DNA from: JAJYUU01 sp963822955
GTDB taxonomy: Bacteria; Actinomycetota; Actinomycetes; Streptosporangiales; Streptosporangiaceae
Length of the DNA: 64,000 bases
Assembly (NCBI GenBank): GCA_963822955.1
Contig: CAWGJS010000002.1
Coordinates: 310,001 to 374,000, forward strand
Direction: 5' to 3'
Of the stretch, positions 56,083-64,000 are shown one piece after another. The notes under the pieces are model-generated. The model had not been told where the DNA came from and made no database searches. It worked only from the letters and a program-made list of their open reading frames with translations. Made by a program: the position numbers and the translations under genes. How positions within the stretch are numbered: the stretch's first letter is position 1; each line of letters begins with the position of its first letter.

Positions 56083-56793
56083 ATGCATGATGAGCTGGTG
56101 TTCGCCCGCCTGGGCCTGGGACAGCGCACGGTCGGCTACCAGGACACGTGGGATCTGCAGCGGCGGCTACAGGAGCAGCGCGTGCTCGGCCTCATCCCCG
56201 ACACCTGCCTGCTACTCGAGCATGACCCGGTCTACACGGCGGGCAAGCGGACCGATCCGCTGGACCGGCCGATCGGCGACCCGGGTGCGCCGGTGATCGA
56301 TGTCGACCGCGGTGGCAAGATCACCTGGCACGGGCCGGGCCAGCTCGTCGGCTACCCCATCGTCGCCCTGAATGAGCCGATCGACGTGGTCGGCTACGTG
56401 CGCCTCATCGAGGAAGCGCTGATGGGGGCCTGCTCCGAGTTCGGGCTGCAGGCGATCCGGGTCGGCGGCCGTAGCGGCGTCTGGCTGGCCGGCGACGGTC
56501 ATGCCAGGCCGGACCGCAAGGTCGGCGCGATCGGTATCCGCGTGGCCAGGGGCGTCACCATGCATGGATTCGCCCTCAACTGCGACTGCGAACTGAGCTG
56601 GTTCGACCGGATCGTGCCGTGCGGGATACCGGACGCCTCGGTCACGTCGATGTCGGCTGAGACCGGCCGGCGGATTACCGTGACCGACGTGCTGCCCGCG
56701 GTCGAGCGTCAGCTCGCCATGGTCCTGGGCGCAACCAGCGTGCGCCGCAGCGATGGCATGCCGTGGCTAGCCCCGGCCGGCGCAGCCAGCTGA
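56083..56793 (+). CDS. lipB: Octanoyltransferase
   Basis: A 236-residue LipB that moves octanoyl groups from ACP to lipoyl domains. The catalytic K146 is in RKVGAIGIRV and C180 is in PCGIPDASVTS. The substrate loop RGGKITWHGPGQLVGYP is present. It lies between the E2 gene and lipA and completes the lipoylation pair. Its 3' end overlaps the Nudix gene on the other strand by 27 bases. Confidence 0.95.
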   Translation: MHDELVFARLGLGQRTVGYQDTWDLQRRLQEQRVLGLIPDTCLLLEHDPVYTAGKRTDPLDRPIGDPGAPVIDVDRGGKITWHGPGQLVGYPIVALNEPIDVVGYVRLIEEALMGACSEFGLQAIRVGGRSGVWLAGDGHARPDRKVGAIGIRVARGVTMHGFALNCDCELSWFDRIVPCGIPDASVTSMSAETGRRITVTDVLPAVERQLAMVLGATSVRRSDGMPWLAPAGAAS

Positions 56794-57327
56794 CTCCCTG
56801 TGCTCCCCGCGAGGCGGGAACTGCTGCAGGTGGTCAGTATCGGCCTGCGGTACGTAGCTAACGCATCCCGACTCGCGCGCTGCGATCGCCGCGCGGACCC
56901 TCGGCAGCGCGAACGGGGCGAGCAGATCGGCGAGCGCGGCCTCAGCGGCAAACTGGAAGTCGTCGAGTTCGTCGGCCTGCAGCCTGATGCCCGACCGCGT
57001 CCGCAGCCTCCCGCAGTCGAAGATGAAGTACACCGCGGGGCGAGCCGCCGCCCCGTATACGGGCAGTGGCAGCTGCCAGTCGACGGACAGCAGCGGGCCG
57101 ACGGGCAGCTCCAGCCCGATCTCCTCGGCAACCTCCCGCGCGCAGCCCACGTGCGGCGGCTCCCCGAACTCGCAGATCCCGCCAGGCAGTGTCCAGTGGT
57201 CGCGGTAATTCGGCTTCACGACGAGCACGTTCCCGGCGCCGTCGCCGATCAGCGCGCCCGCAGCTGCCACCAGGCCGGGCAGCCCGGCATGCCAGGTTGC
57301 CGGCTCTACGAAGCCCTCAGGAGCCAA
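56767..57327 (-). CDS. Nudix hydrolase
   Basis: A 186-residue Nudix protein. The Nudix box is GGICEFGEPPHVGCAREVAEEIGLEL at about residues 49-74, including the REVxEE core. The fold follows VLVVKPNYRDHWTLPGG. The substrate is a nucleotide diphosphate derivative that cannot be specified. It ends 6 bases after hisS starts its shared strand region: its start at 57327 lies 7 bases downstream of the hisS stop, so hisS and this gene are probably one transcript. Confidence 0.9.
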   Translation of the reverse strand: MAPEGFVEPATWHAGLPGLVAAAGALIGDGAGNVLVVKPNYRDHWTLPGGICEFGEPPHVGCAREVAEEIGLELPVGPLLSVDWQLPLPVYGAAARPAVYFIFDCGRLRTRSGIRLQADELDDFQFAAEAALADLLAPFALPRVRAAIAARESGCVSYVPQADTDHLQQFPPRGEHRESAGCAGRG

Positions 57328-57333
57328 CGCCGC

Positions 57334-58653
57334 TCAGTCTTCCCCGCGCGCGACGCCCGCCAGGTAGGCCGTTACATCCGCGGCAGGCACCTGGACCTGC
57401 TCGCCGGTTGTCATGTCCCGAACCGTCACCGTCCTGGACTCGTGCTCCTGCTCGCCATAGATCAGGCACGAGCGCGCGCCGACGTCGCTGGCCCACTTCA
57501 GCTGCCGGCCGAGCTTGCCGGACGAGCCCAGGTAGACGCTGGCGCGAAGGCCAGCGGAGCGCGCAGCGGCGGCCAGCGCAAACGACTCAGTCGCCAGCTC
57601 GGGACGCATGACGGTGACCGCCACGTCAAGAAGGCTCGGCTCGGCAAGTCCGGCTCCCGGTAGCAGCGCCAGTATCCGCTCGACGCCGAGCGATGAACCT
57701 GTCGCCGGGACATCGGGTCCGCCCAGGTGCTCAATGAGGTGGTCGTACCGGCCGCCCGAGCCAATCGAGCCGGCCACTCCGGCAGCTGACACCTCCCAGA
57801 TCGGCCCGGTGTAGTAGCTGAGCCCGCGTACCATCCGCGGGGTGAAGGCGATCCGGCCGGCCGGGATCTGCCCGGACACCAGCGACAGCACCGTGTCGAC
57901 TTCGTCCAGGCCAGCGGTGCCCTCATCGGTCTTGGTCAGGGCGACCCGGACCCGGTCCGCCGAGTCGGCAGCAGTCAGCGACGCGACCAGATCGGCGGCC
58001 TGCTCGGCGCCAAGGCCCCGCCCTGTCAGCTCCGCGATCACCTCGGCTGGCGCGAGCTTGTCAAGCTTGTCGAGCGACGTCAGCACGCCGCCGCCGATCT
58101 CCGGCGAGACGCCGAAGGCTTCCAGCAGGCCCGCCAGCACCCGCCGGGAGTTCAGCAGGATGGTGAAGCCAGGCAGCCCGAGCTCGGCCAGCGCATCATG
58201 CAGGGCGCTGAGAGCCTCGGCGTCGGCGAGGAGCGACCTGGAGCCGAGCGTGTCCAGGTCGCACTGCACGAACTCGCGGTAGCGATCCTTGCCCGGGCGG
58301 TCAGCCCGCCAGACGGGCCCCATCGCGTATCGCTTGTAGGGCGTCGGCAGCTGACTGCCGTACGCGGCCGCCACGCGTGCCAGCGGCACCGTCAAGTCGT
58401 AGCGCAGGGCCAGGTCTGCTTCTCCGGACGCCTCGTGCTCTCCGCGCCGCAGGATCTTGAAAACGAGCTTGTCGCCCTCGTCGCCGTATTTGCCGAGCAG
58501 CACGTCCAGCCGCTCGAATGCTGGAGTCTCGAGCGGTTCGAAGCCATAGCGAGAGAAGACCGAGCGGATCACGGCGAACGCGTGCTCGCGCCGCTCCACA
58601 TCGGCAGCGAGAAAGTCACGCGTTCCTGACGGCGGGTCGAACTGGCTGGGCAT
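57334..58653 (-). CDS. hisS: Histidyl-tRNA synthetase
   Basis: A 439-residue class II synthetase from ATG 58653. Motif 2 is around PTPYKRYAMGPVWRADRPGKDRYREFVQCDLD, positions about 113-143, and the histidine-specific region is LVRGLSYYTGPIWEV-like at about 280. Motif 3 is GSSLGVERILALL. The C-terminal anticodon-binding domain is complete. It makes His-tRNA. A secondary HisS paralogue rather than the housekeeping one is possible, because it is not next to aspS. Confidence 0.9.
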   Translation of the reverse strand: MPSQFDPPSGTRDFLAADVERREHAFAVIRSVFSRYGFEPLETPAFERLDVLLGKYGDEGDKLVFKILRRGEHEASGEADLALRYDLTVPLARVAAAYGSQLPTPYKRYAMGPVWRADRPGKDRYREFVQCDLDTLGSRSLLADAEALSALHDALAELGLPGFTILLNSRRVLAGLLEAFGVSPEIGGGVLTSLDKLDKLAPAEVIAELTGRGLGAEQAADLVASLTAADSADRVRVALTKTDEGTAGLDEVDTVLSLVSGQIPAGRIAFTPRMVRGLSYYTGPIWEVSAAGVAGSIGSGGRYDHLIEHLGGPDVPATGSSLGVERILALLPGAGLAEPSLLDVAVTVMRPELATESFALAAAARSAGLRASVYLGSSGKLGRQLKWASDVGARSCLIYGEQEHESRTVTVRDMTTGEQVQVPAADVTAYLAGVARGED

Positions 58654-58760
58654 GTGCCTATCGTTGCCGATACCGGGCCCTGACGTCACATCGGCCCGCC
58701 GGCCGGCGCCGCTCCCCCCGGCCGGAACGCCCGCATCGCGCGCAGCGGCAGCGCGTCCGG

Positions 58761-59186
58761 CTAGGCCGCTCGCCGTGTGCCGACCAGCAGGGAGTTCGCC
58801 AGGTCGGGCACGACAACCTCAGTCCACGTCAGCCGCTGCTCGCCGGCAAACAGCTCGCGCTTGGTATCCGACGCCAGCAGCCGCGAGCCCGCCGGCAGCG
58901 CCCGGACTGGCGTCACGTCGTCCATCACGATCCGGCCACCCGGCTTCAGCAAGCCGGCGAGCGCGGCGAACCCGGCCGCGTCCCGGACGCCGGAGCTAGC
59001 CAGCCATGCCGCGCCGATCCCTGCACCCGTACCGAGCTCGGCGATCATCCCGCCGTGGCAGCCCGCGGCCAGCACGGCCAGGAACCTGCCGACGCCCGGC
59101 AGGCGGGCCGACGGCTGGCCCGGGGCGGCCTCCTGGCGGGTCAGCGGGAATCCCACCTGCCTGGCGATCACGATGGCCTGCTCCAC
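58761..59186 (-). pseudogene. Class I methyltransferase with internal deletion
   Basis: A 141-residue protein from GTG 59186. Motif I (AELGTGAGIGAAWLASSG) is joined directly to the late motif LAGLLKPGGRIVMDDVTP. In normal O-methyltransferase-like proteins about 45 residues with the acidic SAM ligand and strands 2-4 lie between. The reading frame is kept. It may still be expressed but is unlikely to bind SAM. Whether it is dead or repurposed cannot be told. Confidence 0.6.
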
Positions 59187-59249
59187 AAGCGGCGCGCTCA
59201 GCTTTGCAGCTCGCCCGGGGGCAGGCGGCTGCTATCCGCCCGAACGGCC

Positions 59250-60563
59250 TCAGCCGGTCGGGCCCGCCATTAGCTTCACGGTTGCCCTCTGCGCCTGACC
59301 GATCTGGTTCGCCCACTCGACGCTGACCCTGTCGCCCGGGTGGTACAGCTCGATCACCTTCTGCAGGTCCGAGTCCGAGGTGATCTGGTGACCGCCAACG
59401 GAGATGATCGTGTCGCCTGCGGTCAGGCCCGTCCTCGCCGCAGGCGTCCCCGCGACGACACCCACGATGACCACGCTGCTGCTCGCCTGCCCCGGCGCCC
59501 CCCCGCCCGCCTGAGACGGGGTGACCTGCACGCCCAGGAAGGCGGTGGCGCCGATGTGGACGGTGGCCGACGCCTGGCCGGATTCGATTTGCCGCGCGAT
59601 CGAGATCGCCCGGCTGATCGGTATCGAGAAGGCGGTCGTGGTCTCGGCCGATGTCGTGCCGTAACCACCTGAGCTGGCAGTGGACGCCGCCGTGTCCATG
59701 CCGATGACCTGCCCGGAGGAATTCAGCAGCGGCCCGCCCGAGTCGCCGGGCTGAATGTTGGCGTCGGTCCGGATCATGCCGGTCAGGTGCTCCTGAGCGC
59801 CGTCGCCCTGGTCCTGGGCGACGATCGTGTCGCCGGTGCCGGTCACATGGCCGGTGGCCACCGCCGGCGTGCCGCCCTTGCCCTCGGCATTCCCGAGTGC
59901 GACGACCTTCTGCCCGGTCGCTACGGTCGCCGAGTCGCCGAGAGATACCGTGCTCAGCCCGGAGGCGGCGGCTAGCTGGAGGACCGCTACGTCGTTAGTG
60001 TCGCTGTAGCCGACGACCGTCGCCGTATAGGTGCGGCCGTTCCCGATGTCCCCGACCTTGATCGACGTGGCGCCGGCGACCACGTGATTGTTGGTCAGGA
60101 TCTCGCCAGTCGAGGTCAGCACCATGCCCGTGCCCTCGGCGGTGGCGTGCTGGTAGCCCAGCGTCGAGATGATGTCGACCAAGCCCGGGTCAGTCCGGCT
60201 GGCGATCGTGGATGCGTCCAGCGATCTGGTCGCGGCACCTGAGGTGGCCCAGGCGGTGCCGCCTGCCGCCAGCGCGACGGCAGTGACGCCAGCTGCCATG
60301 ATCACTGCCCGGCGCGGCAGGCGGCGCGGCGCGGCATGCTGCCCGGGACTGCCCTGCCAGCTCCCGTAACCGGCCCACGGCGGGAGCGGCGGCGGAGGGG
60401 GCGGCGGCGGCGGGACTGCGCCATACGGGGTCTGGGCGCCATACGGGGTCTGGGCGCCATACGGGGTCTGGGCGCCATACGGGGTCTCGGCGCCATACGG
60501 GGTCTCGGCGCCATGCGGAGCCTGGGCGCCATCCCGGTCCTGCGAGCCATACTCGGTGCTCAT
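59250..60563 (-). CDS. Membrane-anchored HtrA-type serine protease with PDZ domain
   Basis: A 437-residue protein. The N-terminal cytoplasmic part has six-residue repeats (TPYGAQ-type, residues 18-49) and a run of prolines. One membrane helix is at about 86-106, then a trypsin-like domain with H160 (TNNHVVAG), D191 (TNDVAVLQL) and S275 (QPGDSGGPLL). A PDZ domain occupies about 340-430. It would degrade or sense damaged proteins outside the membrane. It is divergent from lipA. Confidence 0.93.
   Translation of the reverse strand: MSTEYGSQDRDGAQAPHGAETPYGAETPYGAQTPYGAQTPYGAQTPYGAVPPPPPPPPPLPPWAGYGSWQGSPGQHAAPRRLPRRAVIMAAGVTAVALAAGGTAWATSGAATRSLDASTIASRTDPGLVDIISTLGYQHATAEGTGMVLTSTGEILTNNHVVAGATSIKVGDIGNGRTYTATVVGYSDTNDVAVLQLAAASGLSTVSLGDSATVATGQKVVALGNAEGKGGTPAVATGHVTGTGDTIVAQDQGDGAQEHLTGMIRTDANIQPGDSGGPLLNSSGQVIGMDTAASTASSGGYGTTSAETTTAFSIPISRAISIARQIESGQASATVHIGATAFLGVQVTPSQAGGGAPGQASSSVVIVGVVAGTPAARTGLTAGDTIISVGGHQITSDSDLQKVIELYHPGDRVSVEWANQIGQAQRATVKLMAGPTG
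60418..60525 (-). repeat. 18-bp tandem repeat in the protease N-terminus
   Basis: Six near-identical 18-base units (core CCATACGGGGTCTGG on the plus strand) encode the TPYGAQ/TPYGAE repeats of the HtrA-type protein. The last copy has diverged. The frame is kept, so copy number could vary without disabling the gene. Confidence 0.9.
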
Positions 60564-60785
60564 CGGAATTGTGTCCCCTCAGAAGCTTTCGCTACTTCGT
60601 TGTCGCGATGCCAGCTGTGCTGTGTCGTCATCCGTACACATGGATAGTCGGCTGCGCCGCTGAGCCGCTCCTGCCGGCAGCCTGACCGTTGCCTCCCGAT
60701 CGGTTGAGTGCTACCTGAAGGCGAGCGCAGGAAACGCCACCGAGGTCGGGCTAGCCGGGCGGAAAGCCGTAATACGCTGGACGTC

Positions 60786-61733
60786 GTGGTACTAGCACCC
60801 GATGGCCGCCGGCTGCTCCGGCTCGAGGCCCGCAACAGCCAGGTCCCGATCGAGCGCAAGCCCCCGTGGATCAAGACCCGGCTTCACACTGGCCCCGAAT
60901 ACACCGAGCTCAAGCAGCTGGTCCGGCGGGAGGGGCTGCACACGGTATGCGAAGAGGCGGGCTGCCCGAACATCTTCGAGTGCTGGGAAGACCGGGAGGC
61001 CACCTTCCTGATCGGCGGTGACCAGTGCACCCGGCGGTGCGACTTCTGCCAGATCGCCACCGGCAAGCCCGGACCGCTGGACACCGACGAGCCGCGCCGG
61101 GTCGCCGAGTCGGTGGCCGCCATGGGGCTGCGGTACGCAACCGTGACCGGCGTGGCTCGGGATGACCTCCCCGACGGCGGCGCCTGGCTGTACGCGCAGA
61201 CCTGCCGGGAGATCCACCGGGCTATTCCCGGCTGCGGCGTGGAACTGCTGATCCCCGACTTCAACGCCGAGCCGGCTCAGCTCGCCGAGGTCTTCTCGGC
61301 CCGGCCCGAGGTTCTCGCCCACAACCTGGAGACGGTGCCGAGGATCTTCCGCCGAATCCGGCCTGGGTTCCGCTACGAGCGATCACTGCGCGTTCTCGAG
61401 CTCGCGAGCGAGGACGGCCTCGTTACCAAGTCCAATCTGATCCTGGGCATGGGCGAGCGGCGCGAGGAGACCAGCCAGGCAATGGCGGACCTTCGTGCCG
61501 CAGGCTGCGAGCTGATCACTATCACCCAGTACCTGCGGCCATCGGTGCGCCACCACCCGATCGACCGGTGGGTGCGCCCGGAGGAATTCGAGGAGCTCGC
61601 CGAGGAAGCCACCGAGCTGGGCTTCGCCGGCGTGCAGTCCGGGCCGCTGGTTCGCTCCTCATACCGAGCAGGGCGCCTGTACCGCCAGGCAATGGAATGC
61701 CGCGCCGGACCGGTATCCTCGCCATCATGGTGA
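60786..61733 (+). CDS. lipA: Lipoyl synthase
   Basis: A 315-residue radical SAM enzyme that inserts two sulfurs into octanoyl-E2. Auxiliary-cluster cysteines are C55, C60 and C66 (TVCEEAGCPNIFECW), and the radical SAM triad is C81, C85, C88 (CTRRCDFC). GTG at 60786 is used because homology (LAPDGRRLLRLEARNSQ) starts right after it. The conserved C-terminal Ser is in GPLVRSSYRA. It overlaps the DUF4191 gene by 7 bases. Confidence 0.95.
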   Translation: MVLAPDGRRLLRLEARNSQVPIERKPPWIKTRLHTGPEYTELKQLVRREGLHTVCEEAGCPNIFECWEDREATFLIGGDQCTRRCDFCQIATGKPGPLDTDEPRRVAESVAAMGLRYATVTGVARDDLPDGGAWLYAQTCREIHRAIPGCGVELLIPDFNAEPAQLAEVFSARPEVLAHNLETVPRIFRRIRPGFRYERSLRVLELASEDGLVTKSNLILGMGERREETSQAMADLRAAGCELITITQYLRPSVRHHPIDRWVRPEEFEELAEEATELGFAGVQSGPLVRSSYRAGRLYRQAMECRAGPVSSPSW

Positions 61734-62437
61734 AAAAGTCCGGCGCTGACGCATCGAATCCCGCCGATCCGGCATCAATGGGGCGAATCAAGCAGCTCCG
61801 CATGGTCGCCGGCATCGTACGCAAGAGCGACCCCAGGGCGCTGCCGCTCGTCGCGCTGACCGGCGTCGGCATCGCGGCCATCGTCATCCTGATCGGCTAC
61901 TTCCTCGGGTTCATCTGGGGCTTCATCCCGCTTGGCGTCCTGCTCGGACTGCTCGGCGCGATGCTGCTCTTCGGCCGGTTCGCGACGTCGGCGCAGTACA
62001 AGGTGCTGGAAGGGCAGCCGGGCGCCGCAGCCGCCGTCCTGCAGAATCTGCGCGGCGGGTTCACCACGACCCCGGCGATCGCGGCCAACCGCAACATGGA
62101 TGTCGTCCACCGGACTGTCGGCAAGCCAGGGGTCATCCTGGTGGGCGAAGGCTCCCCGACCAGGCTGCCGAGCCTGCTGGCGGCGGAGAAGAAGCGGATC
62201 TCCAGGATCTCCAGCCAGGTGCCGATTTACGACTTCCAGGTCGGCGACGCGGAGGGCCAGGTCCCGATCAAGCAGTTGCAGAGGAAGATCATGAAGCTCC
62301 CGCGGAACCTCAAGGGCCAGGCTGTCGCCGAGCTGAACTACCGCCTCAACGCGCTGCCTCAGCAGCTGCAGATGCCCAAGGGACCGGTCCCGCGGTCAGC
62401 CCGGATGCCCAAGGCACCGCGCCCTCGCATCCGCTAG
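61727..62437 (+). CDS. DUF4191 membrane protein
   Basis: A 236-residue actinobacterial protein of the DUF4191 family. ATG 61727 overlaps the end of lipA. After a charged N-terminus, two close helices occur at about 42-62 and 66-84 (AIVILIGYFLGFIWGFIPLG, LLGLLGAMLLFGRF). The rest is cytoplasmic, with RGGFTTTPAIAANRNMDVVHR and GEGSPTRLPSLLAAEKKR. Function is unknown. It is regularly found after lipA. Confidence 0.9.
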   Translation: MVKKSGADASNPADPASMGRIKQLRMVAGIVRKSDPRALPLVALTGVGIAAIVILIGYFLGFIWGFIPLGVLLGLLGAMLLFGRFATSAQYKVLEGQPGAAAAVLQNLRGGFTTTPAIAANRNMDVVHRTVGKPGVILVGEGSPTRLPSLLAAEKKRISRISSQVPIYDFQVGDAEGQVPIKQLQRKIMKLPRNLKGQAVAELNYRLNALPQQLQMPKGPVPRSARMPKAPRPRIR

Positions 62438-62502
62438 CCGCGGCTCCTCGCGCGCAAGGGCGTGCGCGACTTCGCCCGCGGGGCTTCCCGGCTGGCCGGC
62501 AG

Positions 62503-62949
62503 CTAGATGCGCACGACCGCCGTACCCGCGGCCTTGTCCTGGAGGCCGCGCAGGTCCCGGTCCATGATCATGGCTGGTACGACGAGCATCAGCAGCAGCG
62601 TGCGCGCGAACGCCCGCGGCAGGCCGACGGGGTGGCCGTCTAGCCGGATCACCCGCAGGCCGAGCAGTCGCTTCCCGATCGTGACGCCGGTCAGGCCCGT
62701 CAGCAGGGCGTCCTGCACCCCGAACACGGCGGGGGTCCACAGCCTGGGCTCCGACAGCACGGTAGCGGCGTGACCAGCCTGCGGGTGATAGAGGAACGCG
62801 ATCGCGATCAGGCTGCAGACGATCCAGTCGATGACCAGGGCGCCAAGGCGCCTGCTCCAGCCGGCCGCCGAGCCGGGGCCGAACTCCGGCAGCCCGAACT
62901 GCTGGCCCGGGTAGAACTCGTGGCTTACGGCTGCGTGCTGGTTCGTCAC
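62503..62949 (-). CDS. RDD-family membrane protein
   Basis: A 148-residue protein from GTG 62949. The RDD signature is visible at GWSRRLGALVIDWIVCSLI. The remaining helices include VFGVQDALLTGLTGVTIGKRLLGLRV and RTLLLMLVVPAMIM. Families of this type have been linked to transport, though the function here is unknown. It is convergent with DUF4191 and divergent from glnA, as in other actinomycetes. Confidence 0.88.
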   Translation of the reverse strand: MTNQHAAVSHEFYPGQQFGLPEFGPGSAAGWSRRLGALVIDWIVCSLIAIAFLYHPQAGHAATVLSEPRLWTPAVFGVQDALLTGLTGVTIGKRLLGLRVIRLDGHPVGLPRAFARTLLLMLVVPAMIMDRDLRGLQDKAAGTAVVRI

Positions 62950-63051
62950 ACCGCCAACCGTATCCGCTACGGCAGGGCAGGCCGTCAGGGCAGTTCTCCG
63001 TTTGGCATTCTGGAAGCAACGGAGGCTTGCGCCCCCCCCGCCTCCACGGGC

Positions 63052-63089
63052 GTAACACCGGCGAAACATCAGGGACACGGCCAGGAAAC
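63052..63089 (+). promoter_or_regulatory. GlnR operator upstream of glnA
   Basis: Four pentamers with exact 6-base spacers follow each other: GTAAC (63052), GAAAC (63063), GACAC (63074) and GAAAC (63085). This is the a-b-a-b pattern of actinobacterial GlnR boxes. It ends 88 bases before the glnA start. GlnR would switch on glnA under nitrogen limitation. Confidence 0.85.
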
Positions 63090-63176
63090 TGAGTAGCGAT
63101 ACCGTGCGGCAGGTAACCAGGGAGGCGGCACCAACCGCGCCCGCGGCCCGGACCGCGGGATGCCTAAGGAGAGCTG

Positions 63177-64000
63177 ATGTTCACAAGCGGGGACGAGGTA
63201 CTGCGGTTCATCGAGTCCGAGGGGGTGCAGTTCGTCGACGTGCGCTTCTGCGACCTGCCGGGCACTATGCAGCACTTCACCGTGCCTGCCGAGTCGTTCG
63301 ACGAGAGTGTCTTCAGCGATGGCCGGATGTTCGACGGCTCGTCGATCCGCGGCTTCCAGCAAATTCACGAATCGGACATGCTGCTGCTTCCCGATGCCAC
63401 CACGGCGGTCATTGACCCGTTCCGCACGCACAAGACGCTGAACCTGACCTTCTTCGTGCATGACCCCCTGACTGGCGAGCCGTACAGCCGTGATCCGCGC
63501 AACATCGCCCGCAAGGCCGAGGACTACCTGCGGGGCAGCGGCATCGCGGATACGGCTTACTTCGGCCCGGAGGCCGAGTTCTACATCTTTGACTCCGCCA
63601 GGTACTCGACCGGTCCGAACGAGGGTTTCTACCACATCGACTCGATTGAGGGTGCCTGGAACACGGGCCGGGATGAGCCGGGCGGCAACCTCGGTGCCAA
63701 GCCTGCCTACAAGGGCGGCTACTTCCCGGTTCCGCCGATGGACCACTACACCGACCTGCGCTCGGAAATGGTCCGCAAGCTGATCGACGTCGGCATCACG
63801 GTCGAGATGCAGCACCACGAGGTCGGAACCGCCGGGCAGGCCGAGATCGACATCAAGTTCGACACCCTGCTCAAGATGGCCGACAACCTGATGCTCTACA
63901 AGTACGTGGTCAAGAGCGTTGCGCGCGCGGCCGGCAAGACGGTGACCTTCATGCCGAAGCCGCTGTTCGGCGACAACGGCTCGGGCATGCACTGCCACCA
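63177..64000 (+). CDS. glnA: Glutamine synthetase type I, partial
   Basis: The first 274 codons of GlnA; the rest lies beyond the window. ATG 63177 has an AAGGAG site six bases upstream. The N-terminal beta-grasp has VQFVDVRFCDLPGTMQHFTVP and DGSSIRGFQ. The catalytic start shows YFGPEAEFYIFD (metal ligands), and GDNGSGMHCH is at the right edge. The enzyme makes glutamine from glutamate and ammonia. The adenylylation tyrosine would lie outside the window. Confidence 0.95.
   Translation, partial: MFTSGDEVLRFIESEGVQFVDVRFCDLPGTMQHFTVPAESFDESVFSDGRMFDGSSIRGFQQIHESDMLLLPDATTAVIDPFRTHKTLNLTFFVHDPLTGEPYSRDPRNIARKAEDYLRGSGIADTAYFGPEAEFYIFDSARYSTGPNEGFYHIDSIEGAWNTGRDEPGGNLGAKPAYKGGYFPVPPMDHYTDLRSEMVRKLIDVGITVEMQHHEVGTAGQAEIDIKFDTLLKMADNLMLYKYVVKSVARAAGKTVTFMPKPLFGDNGSGMHCH

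Noticed and set aside
60418..60525. CRISPR-like array
   Set aside because: The repeats are adjacent, in frame and without spacers; they encode the N-terminus of the HtrA-type protein.

Overview
The window is a contiguous piece of a high-GC actinomycete chromosome. GTG and TTG starts are common, genes are tightly packed with 4-bp start/stop overlaps, and several markers are actinobacterial: the fasR-fabD-fabH-acpP-fabF order, a homodimeric-type AceE, DUF3052, DUF3145, DUF4191, DUF5709 and DUF5998 proteins, AhpE, a SigR-like ECF factor and a GlnR box before glnA. The genus cannot be fixed from this sequence. A Streptosporangiales- or Streptomyces-like filamentous actinomycete fits best.

Layout. 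0-2 kb (minus): the edge of a phosphotransferase, a zinc-ribbon protein, AhpE peroxiredoxin and DUF3052. 2.5-14.8 kb (plus): aceE, an odd protein that looks like a HigB toxin split by a coiled coil and fused to a HigA-type HTH, an MFS exporter, then the type II fatty acid synthase cluster fasR-fabD-fabH-acpP-fabF plus an acyl-CoA carboxylase beta subunit (malonyl-CoA supply). 15-24 kb is accessory: a GT-C-like membrane protein, luciferase-like oxidoreductase, GNAT, lipoprotein, glycoside hydrolase and methyltransferase, interspersed with decayed genes (two VOC remnants, a truncated peptidoglycan-binding gene, a frameshifted SDR). 24-29.5 kb (minus): DUF3145, a SigR-like ECF sigma factor without a visible anti-sigma gene, a flavin-binding PPOX protein and a large LAL/LuxR regulator. 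29.7-32.7 kb: a three-gene, translationally coupled set resembling part of a conjugation apparatus (replication-relaxation-like protein, VirD4/TraD-like ATPase, small membrane protein) with no relaxase nearby. 32.7-38 kb: DMT transporter, DUF5709, Tat-exported phosphoesterase, a dead CPA1 antiporter, a HEAT-repeat protein and an ArsR regulator. 38-43.6 kb: maf, sseA, a cluster of perfect DnaA boxes, a phosphodiesterase, DUF5998, a RibD-like reductase, HIT and peptidase E. 43.7-47.4 kb: NarL-type two-component pair, ChrB-like protein, and two membrane proteins with a palindromic operator.

47.5-62.5 kb is a lipoate and 2-oxoacid dehydrogenase neighbourhood: pepA, lpdA (E3), sucB-type E2, a TIGR01777 epimerase, P450, lipB, Nudix, hisS, an HtrA protease, lipA, DUF4191 and RDD. 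LipB and LipA would make the lipoyl cofactor carried by the E2; AceE at 2.5 kb is the E1 that would use such an E2/E3 pair. The window ends inside glnA, preceded by a four-part GlnR operator.

The most unusual items are the split HigB/HigA-like fusion, the orphan conjugation-like trio, a 115-nt multi-branched inverted-repeat element beside the P450 gene, three perfect DnaA boxes far from any oriC gene, and a SigR-type promoter in front of the sigma gene. Four otherwise conserved genes each carry one single-base indel in a short G/C run, which may be assembly error rather than biology.
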